Positions 1-11,304 of a stretch of 64,000 bases of DNA are shown here, piece after piece. Both the position numbers and the translations under genes were made by a program. The notes beneath the pieces were generated by a model that had not been told where the DNA came from, ran no database searches, and saw only the letters and a list, made by a program, of their open reading frames with translations. The DNA is from Strigamia acuminata. Its lineage: Eukaryota; Arthropoda; Chilopoda; Geophilomorpha; Linotaeniidae. The stretch is from NCBI GenBank assembly GCA_949358305.1, contig OX442319.1:4340001-4404000 (forward strand), read 5' to 3'. Numbering within the stretch: position 1 is the first letter of the stretch; every line of letters starts with the position of its first letter.

Positions 1-1
1 A

Positions 2-2702
2 TTACAGCCATCAGCAAAGCAAGTTATTTTTATAGGGTATCCCAAGAATCAACCTGGGTGGAAGTTTTATGATGTAAAAACTGAAAAGGTTGTAGTGTTA
101 CGGGATGTAGTCTTTAATGAATCAACGATGGGAGCAGAGGCACTGGGATTGCAGAAACTCGAGTCTGAGCCCCCGGTGGTATATCTCCCATTAAATAGCA
201 TAGATGAAGTTACTGTGACCAACCCGGTTATTGAGGAAAACCAACAGCAACAAGTTCCTGTTAGACGTTATTCAACACGAATAAGGCGAGCAGTGCAACC
301 TTACCAAGTGGAAGACTGGCGTTCTCATCGCAAAAAGCGTCCATTAGTTTCTATGGCGTCGTCATTGGTTGCCGATAATGCGCATCAGGCCACTGGAGTT
401 GGAACTGATCACTCCATTCCCCAGCGAGACCCACTTATTTACAAGGAAGCGCTTGATTCAGTCAATCATTTACATTGGAAGAAAGCCATAGAGTCTGAAA
501 TGGCATCGCTTACTGAAAAGATGACGTGGACGCTGGTTCCCCGTCCAACTAATGAAAAAGTTATTGGATGTCGGTGGGTATTTAAATACAAACCGGATGC
601 TGTAGGAAATGTAGGAACGTATAAAGCACGTTTGGTTGCACGTGGCTATATGGTTCACAAAGGAACAGATTTTCAGGAATCATATGCCCCAGTTGTTAGG
701 TTGTCTACCATACGTACATTACTGGCAATTGCAGCCATGTACGGTTTCTTTACACGACATTATGATGTTAGTACAGCATATTTAAATGCTGAATTAGAAG
801 AGGTAGTTTATATGGAACAACCTGAGGGTTACGTGGTTCTTGGTCATGAGTCCGATGTTTGCTTGCTCAGAAAGGCCATTTATGGTTTGCCGCAAGCTGG
901 GCGAGCATGGCATCGGACACTTAATGCCAAGCTTAAAAAGGTTGGATTTACTCGATTATTGGTAAGCCTGCTATTTTTGCGGAAAATAAATTTTCTTTAA
1001 AATGTTTCCATAGTTGCGGATAGAACAAATGCAGCATTTTGGCACTAAAATTTTTGAATTTAGAGGTACTTTTTGGTCCGCAATTTCCGCAATTTGACCG
1101 TTGTACCGCAATTTTTGCGGAAATTCCGCAATTTGCCAATAATGGCCGATTATTGGCCAATAATGGGCCATTATTGGCAAATTTCGGGTTTGATGTATTG
1201 CGTGATACGGTATCACGTAATAATTTCGTTTAAAAACTTAAAATTATGTTTAACAACTTAAAATTATGTTTAAAAACTACAAATTATGTTTAAAAACTAC
1301 AAATTATGTTTAAAAACTACAAATTTTGTTTAAAAACTTAACATTTTGTTTAAACACTTCAAATTTGGTTTAAAAACTTTAAATTTTCTTTTAAAACTTC
1401 AAATTTTGTTTTAAAACTTTAAAGTTCCTTTAAATACTTCAAATTTCCTTTAACAACTTCAAATTTCCTTTAAAAACTTAACATTTTCTTTAAAAACTTC
1501 AAATTTCGTTTAAAACCTTGAAATTTTTGTCAAAAACTTCCCGGATGAGCCCGCAATACATCCGCAATACGTCCGCAAAATGGCAGTTTTTTGATCCGCT
1601 TTCCGCCCGCAATTTCAATGTTTTTAGTCCGCAAAAATAGCAGGCTTAATTATTGGTAGAACCTTGTGTGTATTTATATAGAAGAAGGGAACAAGTAATT
1701 ATAATGGCAGTTTATGTTGATGACTTGCCAGTAATAACAAATGCTATTGACTTGTTGGATTTTGTAATGAAAATACCTATTAAGGAATTTCAAATTAAGA
1801 ATTTAGGAGAAATAGAATATTTATTAGGTAATAATGTAAAAGTTGATAGAGAGGCAGGATACATTACATTAAATCAGACTAAGTATATAGAAAAATTATT
1901 AGACCGATTTGGCATGGTAGAAGCAAAACCTGTAAATACAGTTATGGACCTGTCCCATAAATTTGAAGACCCGAATTATTTTACCGGTGAAAAAGCTACT
2001 GGAAAACCGTATCGTGAGTTAATAGGTGCTTTGATGTACCTGGCCCAAGCAACCAGGCCAGATTTAGCTTATACAATATCTTATTTGTCACAATGGTTAA
2101 CAGAACCAAAAATGTGTCATTGGTTGGCTGCCAAAAGGGTTTTACGTTATCTTAAACAGACAATTAATTTTGGATTGGTTTATTACAGAGGAAAACAACA
2201 ACTGATTAGTTATGCCGATGCTAGTTGGAACACTGTCTCGCCTGACTCCAAATCATACGCTGGATACGTCATCATGTTTGGTCGCTCAATAGTTTCTTGG
2301 CAATCGAGAAAGCAGGGTCTTGTAGCACAATCAAGTTGTGAGTCTGAGTATGTATCTTTGGTGGAAGCAGCCAAAGAAATCCGTTGGTATTGCTCCTTTT
2401 TAGATGAGCTACCATTTGCAAATTTGGCTTTAAGGCCAGTGATTTTGTATTCGGATAACCAGGCTGCAATTTCCTTGACAAAGGACCCAAAGTATCATTG
2501 CAGGACCAAGCATTTTGACCGGCGTTTATTATTCTTAAGAGAAGATGTGGAAAAGAAATTGTACAAGATAGAATATATTCCAACTGAATTAATGATTGCA
2601 GATATCATGACGAAAACGTTGAGTCATGTAAAGTTGAACAAAATACGATTAAGTTTTAATCTTGTATCGCTTCACAATATGGGCGAGAATGTTGATGTAT
2701 AA
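2..2702 (+). pseudogene. copia pol polyprotein, partial, split by a MITE insertion
   Basis: The frame is open from base 2 to the MITE and again from just after it to the stop at 2700-2702. The first part has the integrase tail, then the RT N-terminal half (DFQESYAPVVR, DVSTAYLNAELEE, KAIYGLPQAGR). The second part has the RT active site (AVYVDDL near 1702), TRPDLAY, SYADASW of the RNase H, and the usual C-terminal KHFD and IADIMTK motifs. The MITE plus one target duplication is 694 bp, and the flanking codons are in register once that length is discounted, so the insertion is the only lesion I see. As it stands the gene cannot make full-length pol. Confidence 0.88.
963..1648. mobile_element. 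hAT-type MITE (686 bp) inside copia RT
   Basis: Perfect 20-bp terminal inverted repeats start TAAGCCTGCT and end AGCAGGCTTA. They are flanked by an 8-bp direct repeat, attattgg (955-962 and 1649-1656), the duplication size of hAT transposons. There is no transposase. The interior has subterminal CCGCAATTT repeats, a palindromic TTATTGGCCAATAATGG stretch near 1140-1175, and an array of about 20-bp units (gtttaaaaacttcaaattt type) from 1230 to 1530. The short reading frames inside are not genes. Confidence 0.9.
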
Positions 2703-3009
2703 TGGTATTGTTTGGCTATATACCATTGTTAAGTGCAATAAAATTCACAGTGTGTTATGAGTTAACTAAATCATCACGAGTAAATCTTTCCTCCTCTACA
2801 CATACACTGGCTGACAATCTTAGAGTGCAGATACCTGGAGAGAACTGTCTTCTTTAGCTCTCTTCATTCATTAAGAAGACTAGGGTATTCCTATTACTAA
2901 TGAATAGACTGATCCGATTACACACACTCACAGGTTGCAGTCCTAAGATGGTGTCGCGTGAGCACTGATTTTGACAGACAAAGCTCAATGTCAAAATTCT
3001 CTCCCAACA
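2690..3009 (+). repeat. copia 3' LTR (candidate limits)
   Basis: It begins TGTTG directly after the polypurine tract gggcgagaa and ends CAACA, giving the TG...CA termini expected of an LTR with a 5-bp terminal inversion. An AATAAA polyadenylation signal lies near 2739. The limits are inferred because the 5' LTR is not in the window for comparison. Confidence 0.65.
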
Positions 3010-3203
3010 CAGTGAGCGCTCTGATTATTTTACGTAATGTATGCCAAAACAAAGAATTAATTAGCGAAATTATAGTTGCTTTTATTTTAATGAAATTATT
3101 TCTTGCAACCTAGAGTCACAACAAATACACTTGACAATATTGCGTTAATTAATAAATTTCACCCTTTATTTGATAATAAAATTCTAATTGAAGTTATCAA
3201 TTC

Positions 3204-3517
3204 GGATTAAATTTATGAAGATTCGGATAAAATTTGTGAAGATTCGGATAAAATTTGTGAAGATTCGGATAAAATTTGTGAAAATTCGGATAAAATTTGT
3301 GAAAATTCGGATAAAATTTGTGAACATTCGGATACAATTTGTGAAAAATTGGATAAAATTTGTGAAGATTCGGATATAATTTGTGAAAATTCGGATATAA
3401 TTTAATTTGTGAAAATTCGGATAAAATTTGTGAAAATTCGGATAAAATTTGTGAAAATTCGGATAAAATTTGTGAAAATTTGGATAAAATTTGTGAAAAT
3501 TCGGATAAAATTTGTGA
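3204..3517. repeat. 21-bp minisatellite, copy A
   Basis: About 15 head-to-tail units of attcggataaaatttgtgaa with occasional substitutions, and one disruption near 3400. The unit length is a multiple of three, so several frames stay open on both strands and give false heptad-repeat proteins. The array lies just downstream of the DEG/ENaC stop codon. Confidence 0.95.
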
Positions 3518-3646
3518 AACCATCTTATATCTTAATAAAATATTAATTTAATGCATTTAAATTAAAGTGATAATCTGATAAACTATCGAAAAGCAAAGTT
3601 TCGTTGATGTTCATTAATTTTAGCAAAACTAAATTTTCCTTTACAA

Positions 3647-6600
3647 TTATATGAAATATTCTATAAGACTAAATATCGAGAGACCTGCCAAAATTCCAAA
3701 AATCGATCCAATTTGGCATACTAATTTGATTAGAGAAATTATTTTTTGATTTTCAATTATTTCTCGAACGTTGTTGTCAATGGTATATCGCATTAGGTGT
3801 TTAGTGGTAGGACTGGTGCGCTGTTGTATTATTGAGGGTAGAAATATAGTTTCGTTGCAGCGTGCTGAACAGGAACATTCTTTCTGAGGATTTGTCTTGA
3901 ATTGAGTCTCCAAATATGCAGTTTGAGTTATTTTAGCAGTTTCCGGAGTCATGCAAAGAGGTAACTTACTTTCTTCCATAAATGGTAATCTAATAGAATA
4001 ACATTAAGCATTCAATAGTACCGTGATATTTATGTTTAGCATAAAATATAAAATAATGAAAGTTTAAATCCAATTAACCAATTTTAGTGGGAACTTACTT
4101 GCATTTTAGTGATAGTTGTTTTTGTTTTCTTGCGTAACATTGAGATTCACAAAGTGAAATTTGATGATTTGCTTCACAGGGCGTTTTCGGAGTATTTACT
4201 CGAATAAACTAAAGAGACCGAATGTTCAATTAAATGTAGGATTTATAAATGCAGAAATTACTGTTTGACGTGAAATATCAATTTTCATTTCACTGGTACG
4301 GTGTATGTAGAATAGAAATTTCGGGTGGAAAAATTGATTTTGTGGTAGAATGAAGTTCTGTAATAAATACAATCAATAAACAAATAACTGGTACATGAAG
4401 ATTGCAAATATCACTGGTTGATGTGGATTGCCTATGTATTCGGGCGTCGAATATAAATCAGCAAAAGCTTGATAGTTTTTCTTTGGTAGATACGGCTGAT
4501 CAGCTGTAATCATAATCAACTATTTTATAGTAACTTAGTATCTGCATTTGAAAAGTCATTTAAAAATCATTTTTAAACAGCTTGACTGACAAGTGAGGTT
4601 TTTCTCAATCTAACGTTAACATTTAAAAAGCATTACTGATTTCGTCTGCGTTTATACAGCAAGACATGTTTAACCTCCTGACTTTACAAATGCAACTAGT
4701 GAAATTTGATTTTAAAATATTAGTATAGTTTTGTATTGTACAATTATAATACCATACCTATTCTAAACACAGTGCACACTCCAAAGGCTGTTGATAAGAT
4801 GGATAAATTGACAGCATCATCCATAAAAGGAATCTCCATATTATACTATAATATAAACATGTATAAAAGAATATACAGGGTGTTTTCAGATTTAGAATTC
4901 TACTTGCTTACTGGTTTCCACCTATCTCCACCTGTAAAGATGTAGCCATAAAAATTTGAAGAGTTGTTCCATAATTCTAAGGGTTTTTTTGCAAATTCAG
5001 ATAAGTTATGTAGCAAATCAAAAAGTTTGAAATTATGAGAATCCATCTTCAGTCTTTCAGCTAGATCTTTCTTAGCAGTGTATATTTTGAGATTTTCTCG
5101 GCAATCAATAATGAGTGGAAAAGTGATAATATTGTCTTTTTTGAGAATAACAGTATTACTAAGCGGGTATTCAAAATAAGCATCAATCGAGTTGTAAATA
5201 TTATAAACCGAGACAAAAACTAGAAGCAATAACATAGCTTTAACAAATGATGATGGTTTTTTTATGTTCTTCTTGTTTTTTATCATTTTCTCAATTTTCT
5301 CTTTTAACTTGGAATTTGCTTTTGTTGTTTTCCGAATACTAATGTTAGAAATTCTGCAGCAGTGAACAAGTATTTCAACAAGTGTCAAACAAGACATTCC
5401 AAAATAAAGTCCAATGTTTCCTCCGATGTCGCACAGTAAAGTTATTATTTCATAAGATAAACGTTCTTTTAATGTTCGAACGCAATTGTTCACAACGGCC
5501 ACCTCAATGACAGTCTCAGAATTCTGTGTTTCAGAGTAGCTGATGCGGTTTTGTGTCACGTCACATAAGTTGAGACATTTGCACTCTTTTATTACATGCG
5601 AATGACGGAGAAAACGCGACAACTTTCCAAATAATTTTCTGAGATCAGTGTTATTGCATTTTGGGAGGTGTCTTGCATCATAGAATGGATATCTTAAAAA
5701 TTCAATGAACATCATTTATTTCTCTGTTTGTTTTACTTTCATTAATTTTTTTTATAATATGATTATAGACATTATGTGGATGTTTTAAGGATGTCCATTT
5801 AATGACCTGATGTGAATGTCATTTGGATAGTTGAAAATAAAACGGACATTCATAGGAAGTTGTGTGTTAAGTGGGAAAAATAAATCAAAAACACTTGTAC
5901 CTGCAACTGATTAATTTTCTAAGACAAGGACGCAAACAGCCATCCAAATTATTGCTACAAGGATATCTCTTTGTGTTGATAAAGTAATACTGAAACACAA
6001 GTATGAACATCTTTAAGTTTAATCTTAAAATAGCACAAATAGTATATTTAGTGGCTAAAAGTTATGGAAAATCTGTTTTTCCTTCTTACTTTTTGTACAA
6101 TCATTGCAACAGCTGTTTTACGTGATAATTTCATGAGTTCAGCGTCGTCAAAATGCGTATGGTATTGGATTGGTGACGAATCGATTAGCACCTTTAAAAA
6201 TTAAACAAAACATAAGTACACGCAATTCCAGTTTAGCTGATTGTAAGTTTATCCACAAAGAAACAAAAATACCACTGAACTTAAAATGGTCAAAATAGTT
6301 CATGTGTTTAGTCGAGACTGATTTAAGTAATTATTTTTGTGCCACCTTGTAGATAACTTAAAATTGCTAGGAAATATTTTGGTCAAGGAGTTTACATGCT
6401 GTAGTAAACACTTTTTATCATTGCAAACAAGAGATTTGCATATTACAGAAAACAAAACACTTCTGCTTTTTCTTAAGCGGAAATATTTCTAAAAATCTAG
6501 TTATAAATTCTAGTAGTCTTACAAAAACAAGTGTGCATTTTTCTGGAAATTTTAGTTTGATTGCCATCTTGTAATTCACATATCCAAATGGTAGTTTTAG

Positions 6601-7298
6601 TGCTAAAGAAAAATTCAGTTTAAAACCTCTAAGGAGGAAATTATTGTGTACTTTTTTTACTTACTACTTGACACTTGAGCAATCGTATGTAAAAGGGAAT
6701 CATAATTTTGGTACGTAAGGTTAACGCTCATCTTATCCTATAACGATTTGGTTAATCATTGGTGAAAAAGAAACAATTCAAAAGTTACCATTATAAAGTG
6801 TGCGTCAGTTATGTAACTCGGTGTACTCATATATTTCTTGATATCAGTCACACTGTAATCAAGGTTTTTGCCATGTTCTAGATTCCACAACCCCTCACAC
6901 ATTGTGATATAGGTTATATTGTTTTGCATTTTAGCATCGAACATGTTATACTCTTGTGTTGATTCTGGATAAATATAAACGTATGGAAAATTACCATACG
7001 TTGTTTCAACATAGTATGCATCAACTGTTGTTGGTTCTTCCATATAATACAATATTCGATCAATAGTTTGGTAAATACACACGGCAAGATTAATAATTAG
7101 AAATATGAAAACTGCTACGGAGATACTTTTTTTCTTTCTTGAAATATTTTTCAGAGAATTGATGAATGCTGGTGTCTCCGATTGCAGTTGCAAAATAGTA
7201 CCAACATGGTTTTTCAATTTTCTGTTTTGACGTTGTTGAATTCGTGTTTGGCATTCATTCATTGTGTGTATTTTACGTCTTCTTCTCCTTGTGGGCAT
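3647..7298 (-). CDS. two-unit (tandem-fused) DEG/ENaC channel, copy A
   Basis: Degenerin/epithelial sodium channel family subunit with two concatenated channel units. Exons by consensus and phase: 7298-6789, 6737-6665, 6602-6523, 6191-6090, 5989-5901, 5692-4912, 4845-4758, 4467-4415, 4357-4262, 4208-4099, 3989-3647. Together they are 2325 nt, or 774 aa plus stop. Unit 1: basic N-terminus, TM1 (SVAVFIFLIINLAVCIYQ), a short ectodomain with cysteines, and TM2 with the GxS filter (GLYFGMS). The 781-nt exon 6 then runs without a stop through a basic linker into the TM1 of unit 2 (FVKAMLLLLVFVSVYNIY). Unit 2 has the FGVCTVF match to the family's GxCYTF motif, a cysteine-rich region and TM2 (GILAGLS) at the C-terminus. 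Normal family members have one such unit of about 500-700 aa; each unit here is short. Family assignment is firm. Exons 2, 3, 8 and 9 are inferred from splice sites and phase only. Confidence 0.8.
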
Positions 7299-7489
7299 CT
7301 TTGAATTGGATTTGCGTCTCTATAATAGAGACAAAATTCAACACAACAGTTAGGTCAAACGAAAGCATCTAACTGATGATTACTTCTTTAATTTACAGTG
7401 AAAAGCAGAATAAATGCCAATCTTTTCAACATGTGACGGTTTGGAACAGTAAAGTGTTAATTATTCTGTCACTAGAATGACTATTGAAT

Positions 7490-7745
7490 TTAAGATCGCA
7501 CTCAAGACCACAGGAACTTGAAACGACCCATTGGCCGAGCTGCAATGCACAGCAGGAAGTTAATCCAATGTGGTTTTCAACCACGTTGTCAGTTGTTGGA
7601 CTGGGCTAGGTTGTTGAAAGGAAACCCAGCGACCTAGGCAAACACACCTTGAACGCGCAATAAAGATATAATCAATCCAAAATGTGTGTTCTCTGTGTTG
7701 TTCTTAATCGTGAATGATATCCATCGGCCCCATGGTCATGAGGCG
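7490..7745. repeat. LTR-like fragment, family shared with 21690-21945
   Basis: It begins gatcgcactcaag and includes an aataaag signal and a segment reading gtgtgttctctgtgttgttct near 7682. The same block recurs near 21702-21945, and its end recurs inverted and tandemly in the tektin intron at 46500-46660. It is most likely an LTR remnant; no coding capacity is visible. The stretch 7746-8160 after it shows no gene. Confidence 0.55.
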
Positions 7746-8167
7746 ACCAACCGCCACTCACAAACAGACCCCCTTTATTCACCCTCCTTACCTGGTACTT
7801 GGTTTGCTTAACTACAGTAAGTATCAGCAGAATTTTAAACTTGCTGGTAAGGCTTTTCCGTGTTGATACACGAAGAAGGCCCATGCAAGAAGAGTTTACC
7901 TGCTTCTTTACAGACCAGTATAGGAAGATGACCCGATATATAGACGAAAGCTCGGATCGTCAAAAACTGAACACCAAACGAAAGAGTGGAAAAAACTACA
8001 CTAGAAACGTTAATTAAACAACACTGCCCACAGCTAATGATTAATGTATGTTTAAATTTGTGTGTGTATATATTTTTTTAAGTCACCTTTCGTAACACTC
8101 CTTGTATTGTCGGGCCGGTTTTATGTTGGCCATCCCGTATATAAGTGTTCAAAATAAGACTTATTCT

Positions 8168-8652
8168 TTCTAATGAAGTAAATCACTCAGGTTTTCATTG
8201 TGTAAAGCTACCATAGTTTAGTTGCAAATTAAAGTGAGACGAAACTTATTACCTTATTTTCCCAAATCGACTTGTCGATGTAATGTATGTCAACCTAGTG
8301 CTATGTCCTTGATCTATAAAATAACTTCTTAGCTTACAGCTTACAACTTACAAGTCAGTTAGTCCGAGTGGTACTTCAATACAAACTTGATCATCGCCCC
8401 TTTATACTAAATTGAAAATTTAATCTAGTCTCGAGTGAGCATAGTTTAATTGAATGCTAAAGTTGCTTTCAATTGCCCAAGTAAGTAAATATGATTTGTA
8501 ACAATTTGTTTGTACAAGATATTGCAAATACACCCTCAAGTTTGCTTACCTACTTATGTTAATAGAAAAAAATTTCAATTTAAGTTCATATTAAAGGTTT
8601 ATTGATTATCTATAGTAAACAGCACTGCAATCATCACTGAATTATCACTAGT
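8168..8652. repeat. dispersed repeat R, copy 1
   Basis: About 480 bp starting near gaagtaaatcactcagg and ending tgaattatcactagt. The second half carries a long conserved stretch (aagtaaatatgatttgtaac to ttgattatctatagtaaac). Full or partial copies lie at 9008-9462, 22142-22376, 23147-24097, 24106-24186 and 13532-13632. It may be an LTR or a non-autonomous element; I see no clean termini. Confidence 0.6.
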
Positions 8653-8718
8653 CCCTAGGGACTTGAGAGCGACCTCCCTTTTTATTGTCATCGTATCAAG
8701 CAAAATCTCATTTGCTCG

Positions 8719-9024
8719 TCAAACACGACCAATCACTCTCGTAACTCGTAGCTTTTTTATATACTGACACCTTGCAGAATCCTGTTCGTATTGGCCACAA
8801 TAGGAACACAACTTCGACGTTTGGTCAAGGAACTGCTGAGGATCACCATACAATGTTCCCAGTACCGACTGAGTACAAGCTTGCTTCAAAACAAAGCTTT
8901 GAATAAAAGCTTGTGTTTTCTCAAGTGGGCAGTTTTTAGCCGCTTTTTCAAGTGAAACCAAGCTTTTTAATTTTACCCGCTCCCTTGTGTTTCCACCTTT
9001 ACTCTTTGTAGTGAAGTAAACCAC
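8719..9024 (-). pseudogene. possible retroelement gag fragment
   Basis: An open stretch of about 100 codons lies between two copies of repeat R and contains a CSYCGQYEQDSARC cysteine cluster that could be a decayed zinc knuckle. Part of the same DNA recurs near 22376-22478. The position inside retrotransposon debris supports a gag origin, but I do not recognise the family with certainty. Confidence 0.3.
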
Positions 9025-9462
9025 TCAGATTTTAAAAATGTGTAAAGTTACCGTAGTTAAGTTGCATTAATGAAATTAAAGTGAGACAAAACTTTATAGT
9101 TATTACCTTGTTTTCCCGAATCACTTGCGATCAGATGTATGTCAACCTAGTGCTATGTCCCTGATCTGTGAAACAACTTCTTAACTTACAACACTAACTT
9201 GGCCACCTCACCTTTATACTATACTGAAAATGTAAGTCTCGAGTGAGTATAGTTTAATTGAATGCCAAAGGTGCTTTCAATTGCCCATGTAAGTAAATAT
9301 GATTTGTAACAATTTGTTTGTACAAGATATTGCAAATACACCCTCAAGTTTGCTTACCTACTTATGTTAATAGAAAAAATTTCAATTTAATTTCGTATTA
9401 AGGGTTTATTGATTATCTATAGTAAACAGCACTGGCAATCATCACTGAATTATCGCTAGTTC
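9008..9462. repeat. dispersed repeat R, copy 2
   Basis: A near-complete second copy of the repeat at 8168-8652, ending cactgaattatcgctagt. It lies directly before a BEL/Pao integrase fragment, which makes an LTR-retrotransposon origin for the repeat plausible. Confidence 0.6.
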
Positions 9463-9480
9463 AAAAAATAGATTTATCTT

Positions 9481-9770
9481 GTTCGAGAACCTTGCATTCT
9501 TCCTCATATACATCCGATTACCAAACTAATCATACGTGGTGAACACGAGAGATTACTTCACGGGGGACTAGCCGACACATTAGCCAGTTTTCGCGACCAG
9601 TTTTGGGTGTTACGAGCACGAAAAACCATCAAGAGCGTAATCAACAAGTGTGTGCAGTGCAGGAAAGTACAGGGGCGTCTAGCTAAAGAGAAGTGGGGTT
9701 TGTTGCCCGTGGATCGAATAACAGTAACACCTTGTGAGCCATTTGAAATTTGTGGTATTATAGTTCCCTT
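9481..9770 (+). pseudogene. BEL/Pao retrotransposon integrase fragment
   Basis: The frame from 9481 reads HPITKLIIRGEHERLLHGG, then a short spacer, FRDQFWVLRARKTIKSV and CVQCRK. This is the His-His-Cys-Cys zinc-binding region that precedes the integrase core in Pao/BEL elements, followed by the LPVDRIT stretch. Similarity stops near 9765, where the integrase core should begin, so the copy is truncated. No RT or LTR pair can be assigned to it here. Confidence 0.7.
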
Positions 9771-10019
9771 CCCCTTCTCATTTTTTATTTGGAAGACGAA
9801 TCTCACTGTGGAAACTGACAACCAATTTAGTTGCGCACTTAACCACCGTGGCGCGGGTGTAAAACTCATCCGTGGTTTTAATCCCCTTTGTAATTCAATA
9901 CAATGAATAAAAATATCACTGTTTTTCAAATGTAAACTGTCTACACCGTTTTCTCGAGTCCACAACATATTTTAATCTGAATCTGACTCCATCCGTCGTT
10001 TTAATACGTTTTAAAGATA

Positions 10020-10345
10020 TTTGATCTATATAAAAACAACAAAATCTAATTGAAAATAAATAAAAATGGCAAAATCTTATTGAAAATGAATAAAAATGGC
10101 AAAATCTTATTGAAAATGAATAAAAATGGCAAAATCTTATTAAAAATGAATAAAAATGGCAAAATCTTATTGAAAATGAATGAAAACAACAAAATCAAAT
10201 AACAAAGTTTAATTGAAAATGAATAAAAAGAACAAAATGTAATTGATAATGAATAAAAACAACAAAATCTAATTGAAAATGAAGAAAAATGGCAAAATCT
10301 AATTTGAAAATAATTAAATACGGCAACATCTAATTAAAAAATGGC
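10020..10345. repeat. 30-bp minisatellite
   Basis: Units of about 30 bp built on ataaaaatggcaaaatcttattgaaaatga. They are well conserved in the centre and degenerate toward the right end. The array lies downstream of the zinc-finger locus. Confidence 0.85.
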
Positions 10346-10584
10346 AAAAACCAATTCAAAAACGGCAGAAAAATGATTTTATCATTTCTCATACATGCAT
10401 GTTTTGTTTGAGTTTCAAAAATTGGAAATTAAGCAAGAAAAATGTACAAATCTACAGATTTACTTTTTCTAAATTTTTCAAAAGAGTAAAAATTGAATTG
10501 CTCTAATAAAGGCAGAAATCAACCGTTTTGAACGGAATGAACGATACGAAATCTTTTAAATTCTGTGCTTACTGAAATGAGTTT

Positions 10585-11304
10585 TCAAGTTATCGTTTCG
10601 GTTAGACGAAAAAGCACACAAGTGAACGGTTTTTCTTCTGTGCGGGTTAAAAGATGTTTTCTTAAACCCTTTCTTTCGATGCAAGAATAAGCACACAATT
10701 GGCACTTAAATGGTTTTTCTCCTGTATGGGTTAATAGATGGACTTTTAAATGCCCAATACGAGTCGAACAATAATCACACCAATGGCACTTGAATGGTTT
10801 TTCTCCTGTATGTGTTAATAGATGTCTTTTTAGATTTCCACTTTCACTGCAGGAATAATCACACCAATGGCACTTGAATGGTTTTTCTCCTGTATGTGTT
10901 AATAGATGTCTTTTTAGATTTCCACTTTCACTGCAGGAATAATCACACAAATGGCACTTGAATGCTTTTCATCCAGTATGGGTTAATAGATGTCTTCTTA
11001 AACCCTTTCTTTCAATGCAACAATAAGCACACAAATGGCACTTAAATGGTTTTTCTCCTGTATGGGTTAATAGATGGACTTTTAAATGCCCAATACGAGT
11101 CGAACAATAATCACACCAATGGCACTTGAATGGTTTTTCTCCTGTATGTGTTAATAGATGTCTTTTTAGATTTCCACTTTCACTGCAGGAATAATCACAC
11201 CAATGGCACTTGAATGGTTTTTCTCCTGTATGTGTTAATAGATGTCTTTTTAGATTTCCACTTTCACTGCAGGAATAATCACACAAATGGCACTTGAATG
11301 CTTT
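10585..11304 (-). pseudogene. zinc-finger array continuing past an in-frame TGA (two 336-bp blocks)
   Basis: Downstream of the TGA at 11305-11307 the frame continues through two further blocks of four C2H2 fingers each. The blocks are nearly identical and 336 bp long (four 84-bp finger units). The first block ends with the same TGA in the same linker context (10969-10971). The second ends in a decayed finger (HLLTR instead of HLLTH, then TEEKPFTC) and a stop at 10585. These look like copies of the last four fingers of the upstream frame made after the TGA arose. They could be translated only by stop readthrough. Confidence 0.7.

Larger units (their letters stand above)
1..3009 (+). mobile_element. 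Ty1/copia retrotransposon, 3' part (5' part outside window)
   Basis: The window opens inside the pol gene of a copia-type LTR retrotransposon. Visible in order are the C-terminal integrase segment (a VIFIGYPKNQPGW-type stretch), reverse transcriptase with the YVDD catalytic motif, and a copia-type RNase H. A purine-rich tract (gggcgagaa, 2681-2689) and a probable 3' LTR follow. The body is interrupted once, by a MITE at 963-1648. Codons on both sides of the MITE are otherwise open, so the copia copy was probably intact when it was hit. The 5' LTR, gag and protease lie outside the window. Confidence 0.9.
3039..7330. repeat. segmental duplication, copy A
   Basis: This block matches 15766-21250 almost base for base over long stretches, including intergenic and intronic DNA. 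The shared order starts at tatgccaaaaca and continues with the 21-bp array, the DEG/ENaC exons and the gtctctataatagag box just upstream of the first exon. Copy A lacks the 901-bp foldback element found in copy B and has a much shorter 21-bp array. Retrotransposon debris farther out (7490-9480) also has a counterpart beyond copy B, so the duplicated block may extend to about 9.5 kb. Confidence 0.85.

Noticed and set aside
10020-10345. Possible CRISPR-like array because of regular spacing
   Set aside because: Contiguous 30-bp tandem units without spacers, in a eukaryotic genome.
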